Below the pieces are notes generated by a model. That model did no database searches. It saw only the letters and a program-made list of their open reading frames with translations, and was not told where the DNA came from. Source: Scylla paramamosain (lineage: Eukaryota; Arthropoda; Malacostraca; Decapoda; Portunidae). From it: a stretch of 64,000 nucleotides of DNA. Made by a program: the position numbers and the translations under genes. This document shows positions 34,001 through 44,100 of this stretch, in pieces (position 1 is the stretch's first letter; each line of letters starts with the position of its first letter). The stretch spans positions 4,396,192-4,460,191 of the forward strand of contig NC_087155.1 in the NCBI RefSeq assembly GCF_035594125.1, in the 5' to 3' direction.

Positions 34001-34822
34001 AGTTCCTTCCTAAGTGCATACCGTCGCTTTGTAGGAAGAAGAGGGCCCGTAAGACAGTTGAGATGTGACCAAGGAACTAACTTTGTAGGAGCCAAATCAG
34101 AGTATGAGAAATGCTTAAAAGAATTAAATAACAATAAAGTCAGACAAGAACTCATGAAAGATCAGTGTGACTGGATTGTTTTTAACATGAATGTACCCAA
34201 TTCCAGTCACATGGGAGGTGTTTGGGAGAGGCAGATACGCACAGTGAGAAATGTACTCTCTGTGTTACTTGATCAGCATAGTACCCAGTTAGATGACCAA
34301 GATCTGAGAACCTTCTTAGTTGAAGCGGAAAATATAGTTAATGGTCGTCCCCTAACCGTGGACCATCTTAACTCCCCAGAAAGTCTTACACCGTTGACAC
34401 CCAGTAATTTGTTAACTATGAAAACAAAGGTAGTACTGCCTCCTCCAAGCATTTTCATTAAGAAGGACCTGTACTGCATAAAGAGATGGCGCAGAGCACA
34501 ATACCTGGCCAACCAGTTCTGGTCCAGGTGGAAAAAGGAGTATGTGCAATTCCTACAACTTAGAAATAAGTGGACAACACCAAAGAGGAATCTCAGTGTA
34601 AATGACATAGTTATCATCAAAGATCAGAATTTAGCAAGGAACCAGTGGAAACTGGGAAGAGTAACAGAAGTATCTCCTGATCATGATGGCCTAGTAAGAA
34701 AGGGTAAGGTCCTGGTTTCAGACTGTAATCTCGACAACCAGGGAAGACGCACAAAGGCAAACAGGACCATCATAGAGAGGCCAATACATAGTCTAGTATT
34801 GCTGTTAGAAGGTAATGCATAA
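31055..34822 (+). pseudogene. pol: BEL-3 pol: RT, RNase H, integrase with one nonsense codon
   Basis: The frame 31055-33088 covers the last part of the gag N region, the RT N-terminus ('EINEEKRVNFLVVPTKT'), the palm ('VVFDCSANYRNQSLNSHLL', 'LVCDIEVMYHQVKVNPE'), the catalytic 'NNFYVDDGLKSV', the thumb ('SIYDPLGLVSPLIQTG') and RNase H ('LHHFSDACQEGYGQCSYI', 'FWTDSKVVLGYI'). It stops at a TGA at 33086-33088, where BEL-1 has a tryptophan codon. The same frame goes on to 34822 with the H2C2 domain ('HHHKRTNHQGRGIT', 'CIICRKVRS'), the DDE core ('SAVDFFGPYYI', 'CDQGTNFVGA', 'NSSHMGGVWERQIRT') and the C-terminal barrel region ending 'LVLLLEGNA'. One stop separates it from a complete RT-RH-IN frame. 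Confidence 0.92.
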
Positions 34823-34945
34823 TAATAGACCGGAGCATCCCCGCCAAGGAGCCAGTGTAACAAAACATATTATGTGCTAATCCTAGTTTTAAGGTACATA
34901 CTAATCTTAATTTAAGGTAAATTGTTACACAATTTAGGGGAGCCA

Positions 34946-35473
34946 TGTTACTGTATGTAAAGCGTATGTACCTCATGTCATTATTCCTCGGCATATATAA
35001 GTGAAATGTTCAATAGTTTTCTATTTGCATGAAAACGTGTAATATGTGTAAGTATCAGTATTCAATGCTATATTAAGCACCGAAGCCGATGCTCACTTGT
35101 TAGTAGTGTGGGGTTAACCTGCTAGTCGCCTGCGGGCATCACTCACGGCCAAGTCGCGCTCAGACAAAGACGGGCAGGATGGTGACCGAGGTAAATACTT
35201 TAATTTTGTAGTTAAAACTGATTGTCATAGTGCCAAGTCAATTGCATGTATTGTTAATGAATATTGTAATATGTTCAAAGTGTTTAATATCAGTGTATAA
35301 TGTTATTTTGTAAGAAATTGAGACCGAGAACTTGTTCGCAGTTCTTACGGTCATGCCTACCTCATCAATAAATGTCAGAGAGAGAACTGGCTTTCCTCGA
35401 CCCTACGATGATGGGTGTGATCAGTAAAACAGATCACCTGAGAGCCAATTGATGCCCAGCCGGTGCGGCTACA
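34946..35473 (+). repeat. BEL-3 3' LTR
   Basis: 528 bp, TGTTACTG to GGCTACA, preceded by 'aatttaggggagcca' as the likely polypurine primer region. It carries a small local rearrangement at 'caataaatgtcagagagaga' compared with the other LTRs. Confidence 0.93.
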
Positions 35474-36777
35474 GTCCTATTGCTTTAATTTCCTGCTTAT
35501 CTAAAGTTTTTGAATCTATCCTTAACAGGAAGATTCTTAAACATCTATCACTTCACAACCTTCTATCTGATCGCCAGTATGGGTTCCGTCAAGGCCGCTC
35601 TACTGGTGATCTTCTGGCTTTCCTTACTGAGTCTTGGTCATCCTCTTTTAGAGATTTTGGTGAAACTTTTGCTGTTGCCTTGGACATATCAAAAGCCTTC
35701 GATAGAGTCTGGCACAAAGCTTTGATTTCCAAACTACCCTCCTACGGTTTCTATCCTTCTCTCTGTAACTTCATCTCAAGTTTCCTTTCTGACCGTTCTA
35801 TTGCTGCTGTGGTAGATGGTCACTGTTCTTCTAAATCTATTAACAGTGGTGTTCCTCAGGGTTCTGTCCTGTCACCCACTCTCTTCTTATTATTCATTAA
35901 TGATCTAAACCATACTTCTTGTCCTATCCACTCCTATGCTGATGATACCACCCTGCACTTTTCCACGTCTTTTCATAGACATCCATCCCTTCAGGAGGTA
36001 AACATATCATGCAGGGAAGCCACAGAACGCCTGACTTCTGATCTTTCTAAAATTTCTGATTGGGGCAGAGCAAACTTGGTATTGTTCAATGCCTCAAAAA
36101 CTCAATTCCTCCATCTATCAACTCGACACAACCTTCCAGACAACTATCCCCTCTTCTTCAATGACACTCAACTGTCCCTCTCTTCTACACTGAACATCCT
36201 CGGTCTGTCCTTTACTTATAATCTGAACTGGAAACTTCACATCTCATCTCTAGCTAAAACAGCTTCTATGAAGCTAGGCATTCTGAGACGTCTCCGCCAG
36301 TTTTTCTCACCCCCCCAGCTGCTAACTCTGTAGAAGGGCCTTATCCATCCATGTATGGAGTATGCTTCACATGTCTGGGGGGATTCCACTTATACTGCTC
36401 TTCTAGACAGGGTGGAATCAAAAGCTTTTCGTCTCATCAACTCCTCTCCTCTAACTGACTGTCTTCAACCTCTCTCTCACCGCCGCAGTGGTGCATATCT
36501 AGCTGTCTTCTACCGCTATTTTCATGCTAACTGCTCTTCTGATCTTGCTAACTGCATGCCTCCCCTCCTTCCGCGGCCTCGCTGCACAAGACTTTCTTCT
36601 TTCTCTCACCCCTATTCTGTCCACCTCTCTAACACAAGAGTTAACCAGTATTCTCAATCATTCATCCCTTTCTCTGGTAAACTCTGGAACTCCCTGCCTA
36701 CTTCTGTATTTCCACCTTCCTACGACTTGAATTCCTTCAAGAGGGAGGTTTCAAGACACTTATCCACCAATTTTTGA
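35474..36777 (+). pseudogene. LINE-C reverse transcriptase, nearly intact with one TAG
   Basis: RT blocks follow in order: 'LLSDRQYGFRQGRSTGDLL', 'VALDISKAFDRVWHKALI', 'GVPQGSVLSPTLFLLFIND', the catalytic 'SYADDTTLHFS', 'WGRANLVLFNASKTQFL' and 'LNILGLSFTYNLNWKLHI'. A TAG at 36331-36333 interrupts the frame, which then continues to 36777 with 'MEYASHVWGDS', 'LINSSPLTDCLQPLSHRR' and 'FSGKLWNSLPTSVFP'. It is the best preserved copy of this LINE in the window and a good reference for the other three. Confidence 0.9.
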
Positions 36778-36870
36778 CCACTGCTTTGACCCTTTTATGG
36801 GACTGGCATTTCAGTGGGCATTTTTTTTTTATTAGATTTTTGTTGCCCTTGGCCAGTATCCTTCCTACAT

Positions 36871-36883
<13 letters not shown>
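35474..36883 (+). mobile_element. LINE-C copy 2 (RT to 3' end with poly(A))
   Basis: It begins mid-sentence at the BEL-3 LTR edge ('PIALISCLSKVFES') and continues through the RT and C-terminal domain to a 3' UTR and an A-run at 36869-36883. The 5' part (endonuclease and pre-RT) is missing. Fragments of the same family occur at 23190-23624, 57085-57800 and 58278-59545, so it is a high-copy LINE. The clade is CR1/jockey-like; I do not fix it. Confidence 0.85.

Positions 36884-36965
<82 letters not shown>
36884..36965. repeat. (TA)n microsatellite after LINE poly(A)
   Basis: About 40 TA units directly follow the A-run of LINE-C copy 2 and precede the resumed AT-rich LINE. It may have grown from the poly(A)/target junction. 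Confidence 0.93.
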
Positions 36966-36967
<2 letters not shown>

Positions 36968-37213
36968 ATTCTGAGATTAGGATTACCCGACATTTTAGAA
37001 AAAATTTTGTGTAACTTTCTAGACAATAAGAAAGCAAAAATTAACACCAGTAATGAATTCAATAACTATATAAGATTATTAAGTGGTGCCCCACAGGGAA
37101 GCGTACTATTGCCAACACTACACATTATTTACTAATGATTTACCTCCACCTGAATTCTGATGCTTAGATACACTATATGCTGATGATACCAGGTGTAATG
37201 AGACTGAAATGCT
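36966..37213 (+). pseudogene. AT-rich jockey-like LINE, RT palm piece
   Basis: It reads 'ILRLGLPDILEKILCNFLDN', then 'LSGAPQGSVLLPTLH', 'IIYTNDLPPPE' and 'LYADDTRCN' with a frameshift and a stop: RT blocks 3 to 5, including the catalytic YADD. Composition and orientation match the LINE half at 27150-29422. It is cut at 37213 by a Gypsy LTR. Confidence 0.75.
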
Positions 37214-37530
37214 TGGTGGCAACTCCAAGCTTTATTCAACAAAATACCAGGCTCTCATATCTGTAACAGATACAGACAAAAATAACTACCGACAATTACA
37301 CAACACATTAACTCAATATAAACAATTGATGACAATCATGCAACACAGCACGAACACAGTACATAACAGGACAAAACAACATAAATACACACACAAACTC
37401 ACACATTAACAGAAGGAAACAGCTGGGTCTACACTGGCCCGTGATACCATTGTGACTGACGATACACAGTGCTACCAAACGTGAAAACAGTAACGCCAAT
37501 CAGTGTTGCCAATGTACAATAATTACCACA
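37214..37530 (-). repeat. Gypsy-B 3' LTR
   Basis: In element orientation it begins TGTGGTAATTATTG directly after the polypurine tract and ends with 'ttggagttgccacca'. It contains 'ttgaataaagcttgg' as a polyadenylation-type signal. Its outer end is uncertain by a few bases because no second LTR is available. Confidence 0.7.
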
Positions 37531-37541
37531 TTCTCCCCTCC
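37531..37541 (-). other. Gypsy-B polypurine tract
   Basis: The minus strand reads GGAGGGGAGAA immediately before the LTR start TGTGG, the standard primer position for plus-strand DNA synthesis. Confidence 0.8.
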
Positions 37542-37598
37542 AAGAAAAATTCAACATTAACAAAATGAGTTCCAGGTAGATATCCGAACATATCAGGT

Positions 37599-38882
37599 TT
37601 AATCCCATCCGTAACGATCGGGGGGCTTCGACACACGAGTTGACCTCCTTAACTCAATGGGCCCAGTGGGTGAATGGGAATCATGATTATTATGGGGTTG
37701 TACACCTTGGGTTTTGGGTGAACCTGGGGTCTCTATATTTCCTTGTGCTTCATCCTGGTGCACAGGAGTCGTCGGACTCTCAGGACTTGGAGCTAAGTCA
37801 CGGATAGACACGGTTGACTCGCGGCCATCTGGATATTTGACACTTGCATACATTGGGTTCACATCAACAAGTTCTACCTGATCAGTTAATGGTTTGTGTT
37901 TGCTAGACCTAACATGCCGTCGCAATAACACTTGTCCAGGGGTCAAAAGCCATGATGCTAATCCATTTCCAAAACTAGAACGCCGTTGAAACCTGAAGAA
38001 ACGCTCATGTGGGGTCTCATTGGTTGCAGTACATAAAAGTGATCTTATTGAATGCAAAACCTCTGGAAGCACCATCTCCCAGTGTTGATTCCTCAAACCA
38101 TGAGATGCAAGTGTTAAACAAACAGCTTTCCAAATAATTCCGTTGTACCTCTCAACCTGGCCATTACCCATTGGGTGATAAGGTGTTGTTTTGCTTGTTG
38201 CTACCCCTTTCTGAGAAAGGTACAGCTTCAGTTCTTGAGAAATAAAAGAAGGACCTTGATCTGAATGAATAAAACTTGGCATTCCACAAAGACTGAAGAT
38301 AGACTCAAGACATTTGATTACTGTTTTTTAATGCATATTTGGACAAGGAAGTGCAAAAGGAAAACGTGAGTATTCGTTAACAACTGTAAGTATGTACTTA
38401 TTGTTTGTGGTGGAAGGCAAAGGTCCTTTGAAGTCAATGCTAAGGCGTTCCATCGGCTGTGTGGCTTTAATGAGGACCCCTTGTGCTGAACGATGGAATT
38501 GTGGTTTTTGCTGTGCACAGACCTTACAAGTAGCACACACCTTTTTCACATCATCTGTTGAGAAGGGAAGGTTCTTAGACCGCACAAAATGCAAAAGCCG
38601 AGTTACCCCAGGGTGGCAAAGATTCTCATGGATGTCAGTGAGATTCGACATTGAAGAAACAGAACAACAGTATGCATGAGTCAAGGTATCCGGCGCAACA
38701 TTCTGTTTCCCAGGACGATACTGTATTGTATAACTGAATGATGCCAGCTCCAGCCTCCACTCTTGTATCTTGTTATTCTTTATCTTGGTTCGCTTTCTGT
38801 TGTCTAACATGAACATCACAGAGCGCTGATCAGTAATCAGAGTAAAATGTCGTCTAGCTAAGAAATGATATTTGTTAATCAT
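37599..38882 (-). pseudogene. pol: Gypsy-B pol: RNase H end and integrase
   Basis: The frame 38882-38328 starts inside RNase H ('HFTLITDQRSVMFML', 'EWRLELASFSYTIQYRPGKQ'), then the H2C2 domain ('HENLCHPGVTRLLHFVR', 'CATCKVCAQQKP') and the first catalytic Asp ('ERLSIDFKGPLPS'), and ends at a stop near 38328. The frame 38282-37599 continues with the second Asp ('SFIHSDQGPSFISQEL'), the glutamate ('TPYHPMGNGQVERYNG') and a C-terminal region with 'VSKPPDRYGW'. A short frameshift and stop zone lies between. The H-P-G-V form of the H2C2 domain and the SDQG/NGQVER blocks identify Ty3/Gypsy. Confidence 0.9.
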
Positions 38883-39124
38883 ATTAACAAAGCAATAAAT
38901 AAGGGTAATGCAGTATTAACACAACTAAGACGATTTAGGAATTTAACATCTAAAATAAAAAACAATAGCAAAAAACCTTATTAATTCCAGTCATGGAGTA
39001 CCCTTCCATACCAATATACATGGCTTAACTAACCCAGAAAAGAAAAATGCAGACTGTACTGAACAAATCATTAAGATTTATACACTGTAATGAAAAAGAA
39101 CAACTGAACAAGGAGTATCAGGTT
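38883..39124 (+). pseudogene. AT-rich jockey-like LINE, C-terminal piece
   Basis: It reads 'INKAINKGNAVLTQLRRFRN', 'LIPVMEYPSIPIYMA' and 'LNKSLRFIHCNEKEQLN' around stops, the post-RT region of a jockey-like LINE (the I-x-P-V-x-E-Y-P-S-I-P block). It closes the element split by BEL-3, LINE-C and Gypsy-B. The edge with the next repeat is near 39124. Confidence 0.7.
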
Positions 39125-39995
39125 TAGTTGAGAGCAGCCCAAGGGCGCCTCTTATTCTTGCCAAGGAAGCAGCCCTATCCAGAGCTTACATGAGACAGAC
39201 ATACTAAGGCTGGTAGTGTTGTTTGGTGGAGACTGGGAAGGGATTACAGTTAGAAAGGTCAATTGCTTTAAGGCGATGAGTGAGTAATTACCTGCTGTAT
39301 GCCCCAGCCTACCTCAGTAGCATATGAGTCTCCATAGTAGTCTGTCATGGAGTGTAGTTAAGTATAACACATACAGGGACGTGACTCCTCAGCTGCATGC
39401 ATGTGCAAGCCAAGTTCTTGTACACTGAGAGGTGAATTACTCTCCTGTGTATTTGTGGGCACTTGTCTGTAGTTGTGTCACTTGTGAGTGCACTTGTTTT
39501 TTTTAAATGCTACTGCATCTGGCTCCTGGAGAATGCTTGACCTGCAGAGGACTTAAGTGAATAGCTGAGTGGCCCTGCCAAGGCCTGTCATCCAGGAGGC
39601 TGTAAATGACACCACCTGACTAGAGGCTATAATACGCCGTTGGACAGTGGGAGGATTCGATACATGGATGGCAGTCCAGCAGGGTTTTATACCTTGACTA
39701 TATATGTGCTGTTGTTCGTTATAATTTTTTTTTTCTTTTTTTCTAGATGTGGTTGACGATCCTTTCACAGCTGTGTGATTTAATGGTTGTGGTATTTCCC
39801 TTGTCTAAGGGTGGGTAAAACAGACTGACAACTTCATCCATGTAACCTGGTGTTATGACCATTGTTAAGAAGGGTGCATGAGTCAAAAAGTGGACCTTGT
39901 AACCCATATGAAGTCCTGCACTCAGTCACACAGGAGGTGACTTGGGGAGAGCTAGTCCGGTTGCAGCAGCTCTGTGAAGGAGCAGGAAATTGTAG
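39125..39995 (+). repeat. Dispersed repeat family R, copy B
   Basis: This is the second copy of the family seen at 13675-14470, in the opposite orientation. It shares the blocks listed for copy A in the same order over most of the length, with many substitutions and a T-run at 39724-39738 not seen in A. It has no coding content. The ends, and so the element type, remain open. Confidence 0.65.
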
Positions 39996-40383
39996 TTGTA
40001 ACACTATATAGTACAGTCTTATTTTTTATCTTTTCATCATCCAGATCGATAGATTTTAGACTTGTAACATGCCATATTTAAGATACTGACAACAATATTA
40101 CTAAATAATCATGATAAATACTTGTTTTGACCATACAAGATATTTAAAAGTTGATGTAAAATTTCGAAAGTATCATAATGATCAATGTTCTCTGCATCTG
40201 CATGTACATGGGATTAAAAAAAGAAAAATATTTTAGCAGTAGCAGCAACATCTGGCAGATTAATTCCAAAAACTTCCCATTCCGAGTGATACAGTTGGCA
40301 ACGGTGTGGTGCTTCACGCCACAGTTAACTTGTTAACTCCCTTAATAACAACCTAACTTATTATATCATCCATTAAAAACTTG
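39996..40383. other. AT-rich stretch, presumably BEL-D 5' region
   Basis: No gene, LTR edge or tandem repeat is recognised. The stretch lies just before the BEL-D gag fragment and may be its decayed leader. Confidence 0.4.
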
Positions 40384-40507
40384 AAACGGAGGATATTAAG
40401 AAATTAGAAAGAATCAGAGGGGGACTCAAAGCCAGCATCACTGCCATCACTAAGAATCTTCTAACCTTTGTTCCTTCCATTAATGAGCATAAATTAAAAG
40501 CAAAACA

Positions 40508-40512
<5 letters not shown>
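40384..40512 (+). pseudogene. gag: BEL-D gag N-terminal fragment
   Basis: The plus strand reads 'EDIKKLERIRGGLKASITAI' then 'TKNLLTFVPSINEHKLKAKQ', the helical start of a BEL/Pao Gag (leucine- and charge-patterned, with an L-K-A-x-I-T block). A (TA)n tract and the young Gypsy interrupt it, and the gag goes on at 46960. Confidence 0.6.

Positions 40513-40514
<2 letters not shown>

Positions 40515-40544
<30 letters not shown>
40515..40544. repeat. (TA)n tract, insertion site of Gypsy-A
   Basis: About 15 TA units end exactly at the Gypsy-A LTR. The tract resumes as 'atatatac' at 46947 on the other side. ATAT is the shared 4-bp flank (40541-40544 and 46947-46950). Confidence 0.9.
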
Positions 40545-40547
<3 letters not shown>

Positions 40548-41044
40548 AACTTCACCACCCCGTGGGCCGTCACACTTACACTTTTAGGGTCCGGTGCTTC
40601 CTGCATACGTGACGGTGAACTTACCCTGCGGCGCTCCGTGTTCTCCCCTGGCTCCCCTCAGAAGGCGAGTAGTAAAACACACTTGTGGCTTCTGGCCTTC
40701 TATTCTCCGTTGCTCACACTACACAGTAGTCCTATGCTGTAGCTCGGCACCCCGGGCCTCTTGTCGACCCTCGGAAGGCTTCTTGACGCCTCGCTCCAGC
40801 TCACAAAGGAACATACAAGTACCGAAGGCAGTGTCGGCGACGCGCGGGCTTTCTTCCCTCACCAGTGTTCTCCCGCCACTCTGTCTCCCAAACTGTTCCG
40901 CCACCAATCCCAGGGCTGCTACACGTCACGTGATACTCCCGAGCCCCAGGGTAGGCGGCCGGCGAGGTGACGTAGTGTGACGTCATCCTCCACTTCAGCT
41001 GGGACTCAGTCTGGGTATCTTCATGATCTTGCCCTCTCGTGACA
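40545..41044 (-). repeat. Gypsy-A 3' LTR
   Basis: In element orientation it begins TGTCACGAGAGGG and ends GGTGAAGTTACA. It is 500 bp and G+C-rich, with CACGTGAC and TGACGTCA-like elements (CRE/E-box type, near 40927 and 40978) that could serve as promoter sites. No TATA box is obvious. Confidence 0.95.
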
Positions 41045-41047
41045 CTA

Positions 41048-41057
41048 CCCCCTCCTG
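41048..41057 (-). other. Gypsy-A polypurine tract
   Basis: The minus strand reads AGGAGGGGG three bases before the 3' LTR start, the expected place and composition for the plus-strand primer. Confidence 0.8.
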
Positions 41058-41164
41058 TAAAGAGACTGAGCGCCCTCGCTCCCCAACTCTCTCTATTCCC
41101 TTTAGGTTACAGATACACCCCCAAAAACAAGAAAATAATACTTCAACTTTAGGTATATCAAAAA

Positions 41165-44100
41165 TCAACAAAGAACATAATCCTCACTCCATTTGGGTGG
41201 ATGCCGCTCCCGTCTGGGTCTCCCTACTACAGGTCCAGCGTCGACATCCGCCAGTGCCCCCTCCAAGGGACACAACTCATCCGCTCCACCTTCCTCCATC
41301 ACCAGCGGCTCAGGCTCTCTCAGGTCCAGGTCTCCGTCATCCTCCATCACCAGGGGCTCGTCGTCCCCAAGGCCCTTGTCCTTGTCCTCCTCTTCGTCAC
41401 TGGTCAGGAGAGCAGCTCGCTCTCCCCAGGAGAAGCTTCCAGGGCCATGGTAACCCCAGAGCCTGTCAGCGTGCACCACCAGTGCCCGCTTCCTTGGCCC
41501 TTGGCGTATCCTGAAGGTGACGTCCGAGATGACCTTCTCCACCACGTATGGCCCCTCCCAGGGGCTCTGGAGCTTAGGGGACAATCCTTTCTTATGCCGA
41601 GGGTTGTGCAGCCACACCTGATCCCCCTCGCTAAAGGGTGGTGCCGTTGCCCGGCGGTCGTACCGGTCCTTCATCGCCTCACCGGACACCTTCAGGTTAC
41701 CCCTCACCTGATGGTGCACCTCCCGGAGACGGTCCTGTAGGGCTGTAGCGTACTGGGTGATGGTAGTGGGCAGGTCTTCATCCGGCGGCCTGCCAGTCAC
41801 GAGGTCCACTGGTAGCCGGAGCTCCCGCCCACACATCAGCCGGGCTGGCGTGTAACCGGTCACCTCATGCACGGCGGACCGGTAGGCCAAGAGAAGCAGG
41901 GGGATTTTTAAGTCCCAGTCCTCCTGCCCTTCCTGGCAATATTTGGCCAACTCCTGCCCCAACGTGCGGTTGTAGCGTTCCACCATGCCATCCGACTGCG
42001 GCCGCAGGGGTGTAGTACGAGTTTTCTTGACGCCCAGCAACTGGCAGCACTCCCGGAATACTGCTGACTCAAACTCCCTGCCCTGGTCAGAGTGCAGCTC
42101 GTGCGGCACGCCAAACCGGGCGAAGAACTCGTCCACTAACACACCTGCCACGGTGGCAGCCTCATGGTTTGGCAGCGGATACGCTTCCGGCCATTTAGTG
42201 AAGTAGTCCATGGTCACACACACAAAGCAGTTACCTCTCAGTGTCTGAGGGAACGGACCCAGGATGTCCACTGCCACCCTCTCCATAGGTGCCCCAACCT
42301 GATACACCTGTAAGGGAGCAACTGTCTTTCTCCCAGGGCCCATCTTCCCACAGCACACGTCACACACTTTGCACCATTCACTAACATCCTTCCGCATGCC
42401 TACCCAATAAACCCGCTGCTTTAACCGCCCTAGCGTTTTCCTCACACCGAAGTGACCACTTGCATTTCCACCGTGAGCCTCGCGCACTAAGGCCTCCCTC
42501 ATATTCACAGGGACAATTGTTTGCCAGAAGGCCACACCGCCGTCACATGACTCCCACCGCCGTTGCAGCACACCGTCACTCACTCGCAACACTGCCCATT
42601 GCTGCCACAACGCCTTGGCGGCAGGGCTTAGCGGGGCCACGCTTTCCCATGGCGGTTTTTCTTCGCCTTCTTCCCGCAGTGTCACTATGGGCCCGATATC
42701 AGCGTCCTGTCGCTGGGCCTGTTTGAGGTCCTCTCCCCACTCAGTGTCACTGACAAGACCGGCAGCCTTCACGCACACAGGCTCAGTCTCATGGCGTCTA
42801 CAATGCCTGCAGTCACTGTCGCAAGGACGGCGACTCAAACTGTCAGCATTGCTATGCATTTTTCCAGGCCGGTATTCGATGTTGTAGTCATGCTGCTCCA
42901 GCTTGCCAATCCACCTGGCCAGCTGCCCCTCCGGGTTTCTGAGGGTTTTCAGCCACCTCAGAGCAGCATGGTCTGTCCTAATCTTGAATCTGGCCCCGTA
43001 CAAGTAAGGATGGAAGTGATCAATGGCCAGGATCACTGCCAACAACTCCTTACGAGTGACGCAATAGTTCCTTTCAAGGGCTGAGAACTTCCTGCTGAAG
43101 TAGGAGACGACCCACTCTTGTCCGTCTTTCTCCTGGGACAAGACGGCTCCTACTCCCTCAGCACTCGCATCACAATCCAACACGTATGGTTTCATTGGAT
43201 CCGGGTACGGTAACACAGGGGCGTTAGCGAGAGCCTCTTTCAGAGTTTCAAAGGCACGTTGACAGTCCTCGCTCCAGTGAAAGCATGCCCCTTTACGAGT
43301 CAAGTGATGGAGTGGCACCGCAATTTGCGCAAAACCCTTCACAAACCTCCGGTAGTACGTACACAACCCAAGGAACCCGCGCACTTCCGTCACACTGCGC
43401 GGCACTGGCCACTCCTTAACTGACTCTACCTTACCAGGGTCTGTTTTCACTCCCTCACTACTCACTATGTGACCCAGAAACGGCACTTCCCTCTGGAACA
43501 GGCTACACTTCTTTGGACTGAGTTTCACATTTGCCCCCCTGAACCTGTCCAACACTGTCTTAAGCCTCTCCAGAGCCCCCTTGAACGAATTCCCGTACAC
43601 TAGCACATCGTCCAAGTACACCAGGGCGCTTTTCCACAGCAACCCATCCAACACACGCTCCATTAGACGCTCAAAGGTGGCCGGGGCATTCACCAGACCA
43701 AAACTCATCACTTTAAACTGATACAGTCCCTGCCCATACGAGAAGGCCGTTTTCTCTCTGTCCTCCTCCGCAACCTCAACTTGATGGTAACCTGATTTCA
43801 AGTCTAAGGTGGAGAACCACTGGGCCCCCGTGAGCGCGTCAAGCGTGTCATCCACCCTCGGTAGAGGGTAAGAGTCCTTTGTCGTCACCGCGTTAAGGCC
43901 CCGATAGTCCACACAACACCTGGTAGACCCATCCTTCTTCTTAACGAGGACAACAGCAGCACTCCAGGGACTAGCCGACTTTTCGATTATCCCTTGCGCG
44001 CGCAACTCCTCCACGGCTTTTTCCACTTCCAGCCGACGAGCAGGCGCAATCCGGCGGGGCGGCAACTTAACCGGCCGACTATCCCCTGTGTGAATGCGGT

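Larger units (their letters stand above)
29423..35473 (+). mobile_element. BEL-3: BEL/Pao element with two full LTRs, lacking gag core and protease
   Basis: Two 528-bp LTRs flank a gag N-terminal region and RT, RNase H and integrase. The LTRs differ at roughly a dozen positions plus a small indel near the 3' end, about 2-3 %, so the insertion is moderately old. The internal part goes directly from the gag N-terminal region to the RT N-terminus, skipping the DUF1759, zinc-knuckle and protease part still present in BEL-1. The pol frame has one nonsense codon. The flanks TCTAC (left) and GTCCT (right) do not form a target duplication, and they belong to two different LINEs. Confidence 0.92.
37214..38882 (-). 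mobile_element. Gypsy-B: 3' half of a Ty3/Gypsy element
   Basis: On the minus strand it runs from the RNase H end (38882) through integrase to a polypurine tract and a 3' LTR. The 5' part (LTR, gag, protease, RT) is missing: the sequence switches abruptly back to the AT-rich LINE at about 38883. It interrupts that LINE between the YADD block and the C-terminal region. Confidence 0.85.

Noticed and set aside
40594..40980. 128-codon frame (and an identical one at 46496-46882) as a gene pair
   Set aside because: Both lie inside the two LTRs of Gypsy-A and are identical because the LTRs are. There is no domain, and the long frame follows from high G+C content.
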